From positions 1 through 64,000 of the forward strand of contig JAPLKL010000078.1 in the NCBI GenBank assembly GCA_026388095.1: a DNA stretch of 64,000 nt, given 5' to 3'. The notes beneath the pieces were generated by a model. It was not told the DNA's origin. It did no database searches and worked only from the letters and a program-made list of their open reading frames with translations. Shown in pieces: positions 36,776 through 44,738 of this stretch; position 1 is the first letter of the stretch, and each line of letters begins with the position of its first letter. This stretch comes from Elusimicrobiota bacterium. Lineage in GTDB: Bacteria; Elusimicrobiota; Elusimicrobia; UBA1565; UBA9628. Made by a program: the position numbers and the translations under genes.

Positions 36776-37939
36776 ATGCGCCAGATCGGACTAGTCGCCT
36801 TGCTGTTGTGGTTCTGCGTCCCGGCCTATGCCGGACGGGACGAGGGCGATGCTCGTCTGACCGTGGATTCTCCCCAACGGGAGGTCAAACCCATCGAGCC
36901 GCTGCCGGAGACGATACAGCCGGTCAAGCCCGCCAAAGTCGAGCGCGCGGCCCGTCCCTCCGAGGATGCCGCCTTCAAGCGCGCCTTCTTGACCTTGCGC
37001 GTGCGCGCCTGGCTGACGACCGGTTCGGTGGACACGCGCTTCTCTTATCAGAAATACAGCCAACCGGACGGCTACACCGGCGAGACCGAGGAGCGCGGGG
37101 CCAAGGGCCTGATGTTCGTCTACAGCGCGGAGGTGGCTCCTATCCGCTGGCTTTCCGGCGAATTCCAATATGGCCAAGACACCCATAATGGGACCTACGC
37201 CGACCACTACTGGCTGCACGCGCCTGGCGCCACATGGACGACCTCCGGGGGCACCTTGGTCTCACCCGACCATGTGGACGACTTGGTCTTGGGCGCGGAC
37301 GCGCGCTCGCGCCGGGATTGGACCGCGGGGACTATCTACGCGCGCGTCCTTGACTTGCGGCCAGCGCGGGCTGATGACCCTGTGTGGCAAGAGGCTCTGG
37401 ATGTTGCCGTCGGCTACGAGCGATTCCGGCAGTACTCCCATCTCACCAACCTTTCGGTCAACATGAACCGATACGGGTACTATTCCGCGGCACTGCCTGT
37501 GGGTCCCATCGCCGGTTTTGATTCCAGCTATTCCGCGTCCTGGAGCGGCCCGCATTTCGGCTTCCGCAACGAGGTCGCAGTCCCCTGCGGGTTCTCCTTC
37601 GAAGGCATGTTCCTGTGGTCGCCCTTCATGGTCTACCGCGGCGAGGGCTACAATAACTTCGGGATGAGCTTCCCGAATGCCTTTGATCTGCCGACCCTGA
37701 GGGACTCCTCGCCCAACTTCATCGACACGGCTCATGGCACCGCCGTGCACTTCCAACTCGGGGCGCGCTGGGACTGGAGGATGCTCCGGCTGGAAGCCGG
37801 CTACCAGCGCTTCTATTTCTATTCCCGCACCGGCACGCGCACGTTCTTGGCGGCCGACGGCAGCACTCCGGGCAGGCAGCTCGACTTCGCCACGGCCGAG
37901 ATGGCCGGGGGTTACACGGGGATCACCCTGCGTTATTAG
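36776..37939 (+). CDS. Outer-membrane beta-barrel protein, unassigned family
   Basis: The 387-residue protein has a clear signal peptide (residues 1-19, ending AYA). A Pro/Glu-rich periplasmic stretch follows, then about 300 residues of alternating aromatic beta-strand sequence (e.g. GLMFVYSAEVAPIRWLSGEFQYG; RLEAGYQRFYFYS) ending in GGYTGITLRY, a terminal aromatic as expected for Bam substrates. Omptin-like or Chlamydia-type barrels were considered, but I see no defining catalytic residues. It precedes the subtilase gene by 15 bp but that gene has its own -10, so they may be separate units. Confidence 0.68.
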   Translation: MRQIGLVALLLWFCVPAYAGRDEGDARLTVDSPQREVKPIEPLPETIQPVKPAKVERAARPSEDAAFKRAFLTLRVRAWLTTGSVDTRFSYQKYSQPDGYTGETEERGAKGLMFVYSAEVAPIRWLSGEFQYGQDTHNGTYADHYWLHAPGATWTTSGGTLVSPDHVDDLVLGADARSRRDWTAGTIYARVLDLRPARADDPVWQEALDVAVGYERFRQYSHLTNLSVNMNRYGYYSAALPVGPIAGFDSSYSASWSGPHFGFRNEVAVPCGFSFEGMFLWSPFMVYRGEGYNNFGMSFPNAFDLPTLRDSSPNFIDTAHGTAVHFQLGARWDWRMLRLEAGYQRFYFYSRTGTRTFLAADGSTPGRQLDFATAEMAGGYTGITLRY

Positions 37940-37945
37940 TAGAAT
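37940..37945 (+). promoter_or_regulatory. -10 element of the subtilase gene, 9 nt from start
   Basis: TAGAAT lies 9 nt upstream of ATG 37955, overlapping the stop of the upstream gene. No ribosome-binding site lies between. A leaderless or 2-nt leader is predicted. Confidence 0.5.
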
Positions 37946-37954
37946 GACCATCCT

Positions 37955-40627
37955 ATGCATTCGCCACGAAGCTTGAGGCTGGCCGGCATCCTCGTCCTGG
38001 CCGGGGCGCTGCCCGCGGCGGGACAGGCCGCTTCAGTCCGCAGGAGCCGACCCGCGGACCAGGAACGCACGGACCGCCTGATCGTCAAGTTCCGGGACCG
38101 CCGGGCCGCCCGAGCCTCAGTAATGAGCGCCGCGGACCTGCGGCCGCTGAGCGACTTGGCCGGGGTCCGGCTCGCTCACCATCGCCGCATGGCTGGGGAT
38201 GCCCAGGTGCTGCGCCTTCCCGGCAAGATGCCCCTGGCGCAGGTGGAGGCGCTGCTCGAAAAGCTGCGGCAGGATCCCTCGGTCGAGTACGCCGAGCCTG
38301 ACCGGCTGCGCCAGCCCTTGCGGACGCCCAACGACCCCCAGTATCCGTACCAGTGGCACTACTTCGCGCCGGCGTCGACCGCGGGCGGGGCCGACCTGCC
38401 GGCCGCCTGGGACATCACCACCGGCAATACCGGCAGCACCGTGGCCGTGATCGACACGGGCTGGCTCAATCACCAGGACTTGGCGGGCCGCTGGGTTAAT
38501 CACCAGGTGTTGGGCCTCGCCGCCACGGGCTATTGCTTCATAACGGACGCGAATGTCGCCAATAACGCGCAATGCACTCCGGGAACATCCACAAATGACG
38601 CCACCGACCCGGGAGATTGGGTGACCACTGCGGAAAGCAACGACCCCAGCGGCCCCTTCTACGGCTGCGCCGCCGAGAACAGCTCCTGGCACGGCACCCA
38701 TGTGTCGGGCACCATCGGGGCGAAGTCCGACAACGGCATCGGCGTGGCGGGAGTCAACTGGGTCTCCAAGATCCTGCCCATCCGCGTGCTCGGCAAGTGC
38801 GGCGGCTACGATTCGGACATCATCAACGGGATGGAATGGGCCGCGGGGCTGACTGTCGCGGGCTATCCGGCCAACCCGAACCCGGCCAAGGTCCTCAGTC
38901 TGAGTCTTGGTGGAACCGGGGCCTGCCCCACGGCTTGGCAGAATGCGATCGATGCGGTCACGGCCGCCGGTTCCGTCGTGGTCGTGGCCGCGGGCAACGA
39001 AAGCGTCAACCTGACCTTCTCCCCGGTGACGCCGGCCAGTTGCAGCGGCGTCATCGCCGTGGCGGCCGTCAACAGCGCCGGCAGCCTCGCCTATTACAGC
39101 AACTATGGGAGTAAGGTGGCGATCTCCGGGCCGGGCGGGGAGCAGAGCTACGCTAACGATCCCAACGGCGTCCTGTCCACCTTGAACTCCGGCCTCAAGG
39201 GCCCCGTGAACGTCGGAACCACGGGAGACACCTACGTCTATTACCAGGGTACCAGCATGGCCACTCCCCATGTCTCGGGCGTGGCCGCGCTCCTGTTCTC
39301 GATCAATCCCAATCTTACGCCGGCGCAGGTCAGGCAAGCCTTGCAAAGCACGGCGCGGCCGTTCTCCGCGGGCAGCGGCTGCAACACCTCCATCTGCGGC
39401 GCCGGGCTCCTCGATGCCGCGGCCGCGGTGAAGGCGGTCCTTCCGGCCGCGCCCTCCGGTTTGACCGCCACGGCTTTGGGGGTTTCCTCTTTGACATGGA
39501 CTTGGAACAACTCCGGCGCCGCGAGCTATAACTTCTATTATTCGACTGGCCTCACGTTCAGCAATCTCGCGGCGACCAGCCTCACGCAGGTCGGACTCGC
39601 GACCAACACCGCTTATGGCGCGGCGGTCTCGGCGATCATAGGCGCGGAGGGCCCCAGATCCTCGACCGTCACCGTCTACACCTTGGCGGCCCCGCCGGCC
39701 AGTTTCGCTTTGGTCCAGGTGAATGCATCCTCGCTCACCGTGAATTGGACCGCCAACACCAATTGGGGGACGACGACCTATCGCGTGGACTATTGGCAGG
39801 CGCTGGGTTCCACTTCTTCCGTCACGGCGCAGGCGCTGAGCGTCGGCCTGACGGACCTCTTCGGCGGCGCCACCTACTATCTGACCGTCTCCGCCCTCAA
39901 CGGCGACGGCGTCGCGACTTCCACCAACGTCATCAGCACGGTGACCCTGCCATCCGCGCCGACGACCATCGGTTCCGCCGGGGGGACCATCACGGCCGGA
40001 CCGGCCACGCTGCAGATCTTCCCCGGAGCCTATGCCCCGGGCCAGAGCGTCCAAGTGAGTCTGCTGGCCCCGAGCAGCCTGAGCGGCGGTTCCTCCATCG
40101 AGCCCCTGGCCGGCACCGGCATCGGCCTCGAGGTGGACCTCTATCCGGCCATCGAGCCCGTCAATCCCGTCCGCCTCACCATGTCCTATCAGAACTACAA
40201 CGGGAGCCTCGATCCGAGCCGCTTCGTCATCGCCCGCTACGATGCGGCCGCCGATGCCTGGGCCCCTTTGCCCTCCAAGGTGGACCCGGCGAATAAGGGC
40301 GTGGCCGCGACGGTCGACCATCTGTCGGTCTTCCAGATCATGCAGGCCAGTCCCGCGGCCGATGTGTTCCAATTCAAGATCGGGCCGAATCCCTTGAAGC
40401 CGTCCCAGGGGCCGGCGCTGATGAAATTCGTCGGCCCGGGCGGAGCCCAGGTGCGCATCTACACTTTGACCGGCCAACTGGTCCAGGACTTCGCCCTCTT
40501 CCCCAACGGGACGGGCTCGTGGGATGCCACCAACCGGGCCGGCCGGCCCGTGGCCAGCGGAGTGTACTTCGTCTATGTCAACAGCGGCGGCCAGAGCCGT
40601 ACCTTCAAGGTGATCGTGGAGCGCTGA
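37955..40627 (+). CDS. Secreted subtilisin-like serine protease (S8) with FnIII-like and C-terminal sorting-type domains
   Basis: The 890-residue protein has a signal peptide (1-25), an inhibitor-I9-type propeptide (RLIVKFRDRR...VEYAEPDRLR) and an S8 catalytic domain. The triad is Asp in AVIDTGWLNH, His in SSWHGTHVSGTIG and Ser in YQGTSMATPHVSG, with the oxyanion Asn in VAAGNES. Fibronectin-III-like segments follow (about 505-675), then a ZU5-like region (SAGGTITAGPATLQIFPGAY). The end is a FlgD/type-IX-sorting-like fold (FKIGPNPLKP...RIYTLTGQLVQDF...WDATNRAGRPVASGVYFV). A PorV-like gene follows with no gap, so export or surface attachment by a PorV-dependent route is suspected. Confidence 0.88.
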   Translation: MHSPRSLRLAGILVLAGALPAAGQAASVRRSRPADQERTDRLIVKFRDRRAARASVMSAADLRPLSDLAGVRLAHHRRMAGDAQVLRLPGKMPLAQVEALLEKLRQDPSVEYAEPDRLRQPLRTPNDPQYPYQWHYFAPASTAGGADLPAAWDITTGNTGSTVAVIDTGWLNHQDLAGRWVNHQVLGLAATGYCFITDANVANNAQCTPGTSTNDATDPGDWVTTAESNDPSGPFYGCAAENSSWHGTHVSGTIGAKSDNGIGVAGVNWVSKILPIRVLGKCGGYDSDIINGMEWAAGLTVAGYPANPNPAKVLSLSLGGTGACPTAWQNAIDAVTAAGSVVVVAAGNESVNLTFSPVTPASCSGVIAVAAVNSAGSLAYYSNYGSKVAISGPGGEQSYANDPNGVLSTLNSGLKGPVNVGTTGDTYVYYQGTSMATPHVSGVAALLFSINPNLTPAQVRQALQSTARPFSAGSGCNTSICGAGLLDAAAAVKAVLPAAPSGLTATALGVSSLTWTWNNSGAASYNFYYSTGLTFSNLAATSLTQVGLATNTAYGAAVSAIIGAEGPRSSTVTVYTLAAPPASFALVQVNASSLTVNWTANTNWGTTTYRVDYWQALGSTSSVTAQALSVGLTDLFGGATYYLTVSALNGDGVATSTNVISTVTLPSAPTTIGSAGGTITAGPATLQIFPGAYAPGQSVQVSLLAPSSLSGGSSIEPLAGTGIGLEVDLYPAIEPVNPVRLTMSYQNYNGSLDPSRFVIARYDAAADAWAPLPSKVDPANKGVAATVDHLSVFQIMQASPAADVFQFKIGPNPLKPSQGPALMKFVGPGGAQVRIYTLTGQLVQDFALFPNGTGSWDATNRAGRPVASGVYFVYVNSGGQSRTFKVIVER

Positions 40628-41533
40628 GTGCTGAGACTCGGGATAGCGGCGGGATTGCTGCTCACGGCCCTCGGGGCCGCGGCCTCGAATTTCGGGTCCT
40701 CGGCCGCGGGGACCACGGCCGCCGATTTCCTGGACCTCGGCGCCGGGGCCAGGGCCATGGGCATGGGCGGCGCCTACAGCGCGGCGGCCGACGATGCCGC
40801 CGCCCTGTACTGGAACCCCGCGGCCATGACCCAGGTCGCCCACCGCTCCGCGACCCTCATGCACGCGGCTTACATCGCCTCCAGCTACTATGATTACGGT
40901 TCCTACGTCGAGAACGCCGGGCGCTACGGGGCCTTCGGCCTCGGAGTCCAGTATTTCTCCTTCGGCAAAGTCTATGAGACGGACCAGGACTACATACCGA
41001 TCGGCACGGTCACTCCCTATGACTTGGCCGCCAGCGTCGGGTATGCCTACCAGCTCGAGTCGGGCTTCGCCCTCGGCGCGGCCGGCAAATTCATCCAGTC
41101 CAAGCTGGCGGACACGGCGAACACCGAGGCGGTCGACCTGGGCGTCCTCTCGCCGAGGTTCTTCGACGACCGTCTGCGTCTGGCCGTGACCGCGCGGAAC
41201 CTGGGCGGGACACTCAAATACGACCAGGCCGAGGAGTCCTTGCCCTTGGCCTTCAAGGCCGGGGCCGCCTTCCACATCACCAAGGACTGGCTCACCGCCT
41301 TGGACGTGGGAGCCCCGAAGAATGACAGCCCCTACGCGGACTTCGGGACCGAGTATCTACTGGCCGTCGGCGACTTCTGGCGGTTCGCGGGGCGCGCCGG
41401 CTTCAGCTCGCAGAACCTCTCGCCCTCGGTCGGCATCGGCGTCGGGTGCAAGACGCTGAGCGTGGACTACGCCTTCGTCCCCTACAACTACCTCGGGGAC
41501 GTGCACCGGGTGTCGCTGACCTTCAGCTTCTAG
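40628..41533 (+). CDS. PorV/PorQ-family outer-membrane protein
   Basis: The 301-residue protein has a signal peptide and the PorV/UPF0164 N-terminal hallmark DFLDLGAGARAMGMGGAYSAAADDAAALYWNPAAM. Barrel strands follow and the protein ends in HRVSLTFSF, a C-terminal Phe. In type IX secretion PorV shuttles cargo bearing a C-terminal domain; homologues also occur in phyla without proven T9SS. The gene starts with GTG immediately after the subtilase stop, pairing a candidate carrier with candidate cargo. It shares CTAG with the convergent second subtilase gene. Confidence 0.87.
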   Translation: MLRLGIAAGLLLTALGAAASNFGSSAAGTTAADFLDLGAGARAMGMGGAYSAAADDAAALYWNPAAMTQVAHRSATLMHAAYIASSYYDYGSYVENAGRYGAFGLGVQYFSFGKVYETDQDYIPIGTVTPYDLAASVGYAYQLESGFALGAAGKFIQSKLADTANTEAVDLGVLSPRFFDDRLRLAVTARNLGGTLKYDQAEESLPLAFKAGAAFHITKDWLTALDVGAPKNDSPYADFGTEYLLAVGDFWRFAGRAGFSSQNLSPSVGIGVGCKTLSVDYAFVPYNYLGDVHRVSLTFSF

Positions 41534-43494
41534 GCCAATCCCAGGGCGAAGCGCGCCAAGGCGCGCGCCTTGGACATCAGTCCGGAAGACGGCGCGTTCT
41601 CCTGGAGCAGCTTCGCCGAGAACTGGAAGGCCGACCAGACGTTGATGAACCCGTCGCCCACCTCGTCGGCCGGGGCCACCTTCTCCGCGGTCTGGGTCAT
41701 GGAGTAGCGGGCCAGGTCCATGGCGAACTGGGTCAGCTGCGGGCCGGGCAGGGCCGGCAGAGAGTCCTTGAGCAGGACGAGTATGCCGCGGGTCAGGAGC
41801 AGGAAGGCCCCGAACACCCCGGGGTTGCTCATGGAGGTCCCGGACATGGACGCGCCCGGACCGCCCAGCTCCGGCACGGTCGCGCCGCTCGGCACGGGTG
41901 CCACGAGGTTGACGCCCACGCCGGATTCATCGGGCTTCTGCGGGTAGTCCTTGTACTGGTCGGGGTGGGTGGACGTGGTCTGGCTGCCCGGGCCGCGCGA
42001 GGAGAAGTACGCGGTCTTCTTGTCCGCGTCCGAGGCCGCGATGGCCTTGATGCGCTTGACCTTGCCGACGACCTTGCCGTTGATGACCAGATCGGTGGAC
42101 TGAACGGCGATGGCCGGGCCGCCGATGGTGTTCTTGCGGCTGCCCGCGTTGCCGGCGGATATGCTGTGGTGCGTCCCCGCCTCCGCGGATTTGACGAAGA
42201 GCTTCTCGATGGCGCCTTCCGGGTCGCCGGAGCCGTCGCCCCAGGAGTTGGTGGTGCCCAGCGCCCCGTCCTGCACGGCCATGTTGAGCTTGAAGAGGAT
42301 GTCGCTTTCCGAGGCGGAGCCGTTGGGGAAGATGTTGTAGTTGCGGCCGTGGGTGTTCCAGCGGTCCATGCCCACCACCGTGCCCGCGGTGTGCGTGCCG
42401 TGGGTCTCGCTGTCGGCGTCGTTGGAGACGCTCTTTTCGATGCGGCCCTTCAGGTAGGGATGGTCCGTCGAGACCCAGGTGTCGAGCACGGCCCAGGGCA
42501 GGACCGGGTTCTCCGCGGCCAAGCCCAAAGCGCGGCGCACGGTCCGGCCCGCCCATTGCGCCAGGCGTGAGACCAGGCTGGTCTTGCCGCCGGGAGCGGC
42601 GGGATCGCCCAGGACCTTCTGGAGCTCGGCCTGGAGCTTGTCCGCCCCGATGACCTTGGCCATCTCCTTGAGGCCCACGGTGCGGGCCTGGGGCTCGGCG
42701 GCCATGGGCGCCGGGACGGTGAAGACCCGGCCGACCTGGACCTTCAGGCCCTGGGACTCGAGCACGGCCTTGAGCGCGTCGGCGCTGCCCGGAGCGACCT
42801 TGAGCACCGCGGTGTTGATCTGGGACACCGCGCCGACGGCGCGCGCGTCGTGCGCCGCGAGGAGGTCCGCGGAGACGCCGAGGTTCTGGAGCTGCGTGCG
42901 CAGCGCGGTGTCGATGGCCTTGATGCCGACGCCCGGCTTGGCGAGCGCGAGCGGATAGACGTCCTCGGTCATGACCTTGCCCGAGCCCTCCGGGGCGGAG
43001 ACCAAAAGCTCCACCTCGCCGGACTGGCCGATGCGCGCTTGGAAGTCGTTTTCGGCGGAGGAGCGGGACTCGCCCGCGGACATGTCCTGGTACTGCGGGG
43101 CCGGGGCGGCCAAAACCTGTATGGACTGAGCGAAGGGGGTGGGCTGGCCGTCAGCGGTCTGGAAGGCCCTGTCCATCAGAGCGCCCGCGACGACGGGGGC
43201 CGCGGCGGCCGGTGCCGCCTGGAGGCCCGCTACGGGCGCCACCGTGGGGACGACCTGCTGGGAGAGGCCGGGCGCGGCGAGCAAAGACGGGGCCAGGAGT
43301 CCGGTCTTAAGGGTAGGTGCGCCCTGCATGGACTGGAGCCCCGAGTTCAGCGTGGGGAGGCCGGAGACCTGGGTCAGGGGCGCCGCGGACGTGCGGCCGG
43401 AGGTCACGACAGCGGCCAGCGCGGCCGGCGCGGCCGGGCCCATGGACAGGGCCAGAAGGGAGAAGGCTGCCATCAAAGAAAGGGACTTTTTCAT
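41530..43494 (-). CDS. Secreted subtilisin-like serine protease (S8) with Ala/Pro-rich leader region
   Basis: ATG 43494, 6-7 nt after CAGGAG, gives a 654-residue protein. The layout is a signal peptide (1-26), about 110 residues of Ala/Pro/Leu/Val low complexity and a propeptide-like region (PAPQYQDM...GVSADLLAAHDARAVG). The catalytic domain has Asp in AVLDTWVSTDHPYLKG, His in ETHGTHTAGTVVG, Asn in SISAGNAGS and Ser in SGTSMSNPGVFG. The usual DTG around Asp is DTW here. The leader resembles that of the CPBP protease at 24081-25430. It converges on the PorV-like gene. Confidence 0.86.
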   Translation of the reverse strand: MKKSLSLMAAFSLLALSMGPAAPAALAAVVTSGRTSAAPLTQVSGLPTLNSGLQSMQGAPTLKTGLLAPSLLAAPGLSQQVVPTVAPVAGLQAAPAAAAPVVAGALMDRAFQTADGQPTPFAQSIQVLAAPAPQYQDMSAGESRSSAENDFQARIGQSGEVELLVSAPEGSGKVMTEDVYPLALAKPGVGIKAIDTALRTQLQNLGVSADLLAAHDARAVGAVSQINTAVLKVAPGSADALKAVLESQGLKVQVGRVFTVPAPMAAEPQARTVGLKEMAKVIGADKLQAELQKVLGDPAAPGGKTSLVSRLAQWAGRTVRRALGLAAENPVLPWAVLDTWVSTDHPYLKGRIEKSVSNDADSETHGTHTAGTVVGMDRWNTHGRNYNIFPNGSASESDILFKLNMAVQDGALGTTNSWGDGSGDPEGAIEKLFVKSAEAGTHHSISAGNAGSRKNTIGGPAIAVQSTDLVINGKVVGKVKRIKAIAASDADKKTAYFSSRGPGSQTTSTHPDQYKDYPQKPDESGVGVNLVAPVPSGATVPELGGPGASMSGTSMSNPGVFGAFLLLTRGILVLLKDSLPALPGPQLTQFAMDLARYSMTQTAEKVAPADEVGDGFINVWSAFQFSAKLLQENAPSSGLMSKARALARFALGLA

Positions 43495-43659
43495 CGTTGC
43501 GCTCCTGGGACCGGACTTGTATCCTGAGCCCCCATCATAGCGCAGAGGCCGGCGTGGCCGTGTGGGCCGAAGGACCGTGGAAGCCGCGGGAAATGGACCC
43601 AAGGCCATGGTCCGGCGGTCTGGGCCCTGGGCAGGGGCGAAAGGCCTAGTCTGGGAGGG

Positions 43660-44217
43660 CTATCTCCGCGGTCCGTCCGGGTTCCCGGAGACGACGCCGG
43701 CCGGGAAGCCGAGCAACCGGCCTTGGCGCTGCTCGCGGATCGAATAGCTCAGGTCCATCAGGATATGGTTGCCGGGCTGGATGCTGGCCGGGACATGGAT
43801 GATGATGCCCGTGACGGCCTTGCGGCCGCCGTCGATGCCGACCAGGCCCTGCTCGGCGGTGACCGGCAGGCCGTAGCGCTGGGAAAGCCCCTGGGCGCAG
43901 GGTTCGAGGGAGCTCACGGCCTCATCGATGGAGAGCGCGCGAAAGAACTTGGCATCCAATATGGAGCAGGCGGCCACGCCGGAGAAGGCGTCCTGCATCG
44001 TGTGCGGAACGCCGTAGATGATGCGCTCCTTGGGCTCGGAAGACACCTTGTCGGCCAAAGCCTTGAAATCGGCGGCCAGGGATTCGCCGGCCGGTGAGAT
44101 GGCGGCGATCGCGCTGACATGGTCCCAGTCCACGGTGGGCGCGGCGCAGACCCTCACGGCGAGGATCGGGGACGCGGCGACGAGGCTGAGGACGAGTCTG
44201 GCGATCTTTTTCATCAT
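43660..44217 (-). CDS. Periplasmic hypothetical protein
   Basis: GGGAGAAAGA before the double ATG at 44217/44214 fixes the start and gives 185 residues. A signal peptide (KKIARLVLSLVAASPILAVRVCA) is followed by a mixed domain containing HTMQDAFSGVAACSILDAKFF and VTGIIIHVPASIQPGNHILMDLSYSIRE. Two Cys in the mature part (ACSIL, EPCAQG) could form a disulfide. I recognise no family. The neighbouring upstream interval contains no gene on this strand. Confidence 0.6.
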   Translation of the reverse strand: MMKKIARLVLSLVAASPILAVRVCAAPTVDWDHVSAIAAISPAGESLAADFKALADKVSSEPKERIIYGVPHTMQDAFSGVAACSILDAKFFRALSIDEAVSSLEPCAQGLSQRYGLPVTAEQGLVGIDGGRKAVTGIIIHVPASIQPGNHILMDLSYSIREQRQGRLLGFPAGVVSGNPDGPRR

Positions 44218-44738
44218 TCTTTCTCCCTGCCGGTTTGTGGGCATAAGACATGATACCGCGCCGCCGGATCCGCGCCTATGAGCGCGGTCAAGGATAAAAT
44301 TGACCGATATCAATGATCGCGCTCAAGGCGGGTGCGCCGAAGATTTGTAGGTCGCCGGCCTTACACCCTCGTCAAGCTGCCGCTGGGAGATCCCGCGGTC
44401 CAGCCGCAGCTCTGTGAGCAATGTCGCCATGCGACGCACCGTCCCTAGGGAATCCATCAATCTTACGAGATGACCCCCGAAAAAGTTCCCTCCCGCCGAG
44501 CCTTGCCTCCCTTGGTCCGTTGCCCCCAAGCAACACGGTCCGGAACAGATGCCCTATATCGCTGCGTTGGGGAGGGAAGTTGCAGAAAAGCAACGGACCA
44601 AGGGAGGGACCCCCACGGGAGATTGCCGGACGCGCAATTCCGGGCGCCCGGTCTGGCGGCTGCCTACAGATTTTCGGCGCACCCGGCAAGGCTGTCCGGA
44701 GGGGGGCGGCCTTGTGCTACCATACGCATGAGGGGATC
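44218..44738. other. Gene-free interval of about 520 bp
   Basis: No open frame here has coding character I can support; short frames on both strands are low-complexity. It holds the promoter region of the periplasmic gene (minus strand), a long inverted repeat described separately, and the start region of the M32 peptidase gene. Confidence 0.5.
44486..44607 (+). ncRNA. Candidate structured RNA or hairpin element
   Basis: CCTCCCTTGGTCCGTTGC (44506-44523) is exactly complementary to GCAACGGACCAAGGGAGG (44590-44607), an 18-bp stem closing a 66-nt interior. Inside, CCCCAA (44524-44529) can pair with TTGGGG (44567-44572), continuing the stem. TTCCCTCCC (44486-44494) can alternatively pair with GGGAGGGAA (44570-44578), which would compete. 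Such nested and competing helices suggest a regulatory RNA or a transposon-derived hairpin. I could not match it to 6S, SRP, RNase P or tmRNA. Strand is assumed from the downstream gene. Confidence 0.45.

Noticed and set aside
38117-41275. 1052-residue minus-strand open frame
   Set aside because: It is a shadow of the subtilase and PorV-like genes; Gly/Arg/His-rich with no domain.
44323-44529. Small minus-strand frame (68 residues) upstream of M32
   Set aside because: No ribosome-binding site, no recognised motif, and it overlaps the inverted repeat.
44506-44607. SRP RNA or 6S RNA
   Set aside because: GGTCCGGAA occurs inside, but the SRP domain IV partner strand is absent, and no 6S-like open bubble could be drawn.
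44421-44738. N-terminal extension of the M32 peptidase
   Set aside because: It is low complexity, crosses the long inverted repeat, and the family fold begins at GTG 44739.
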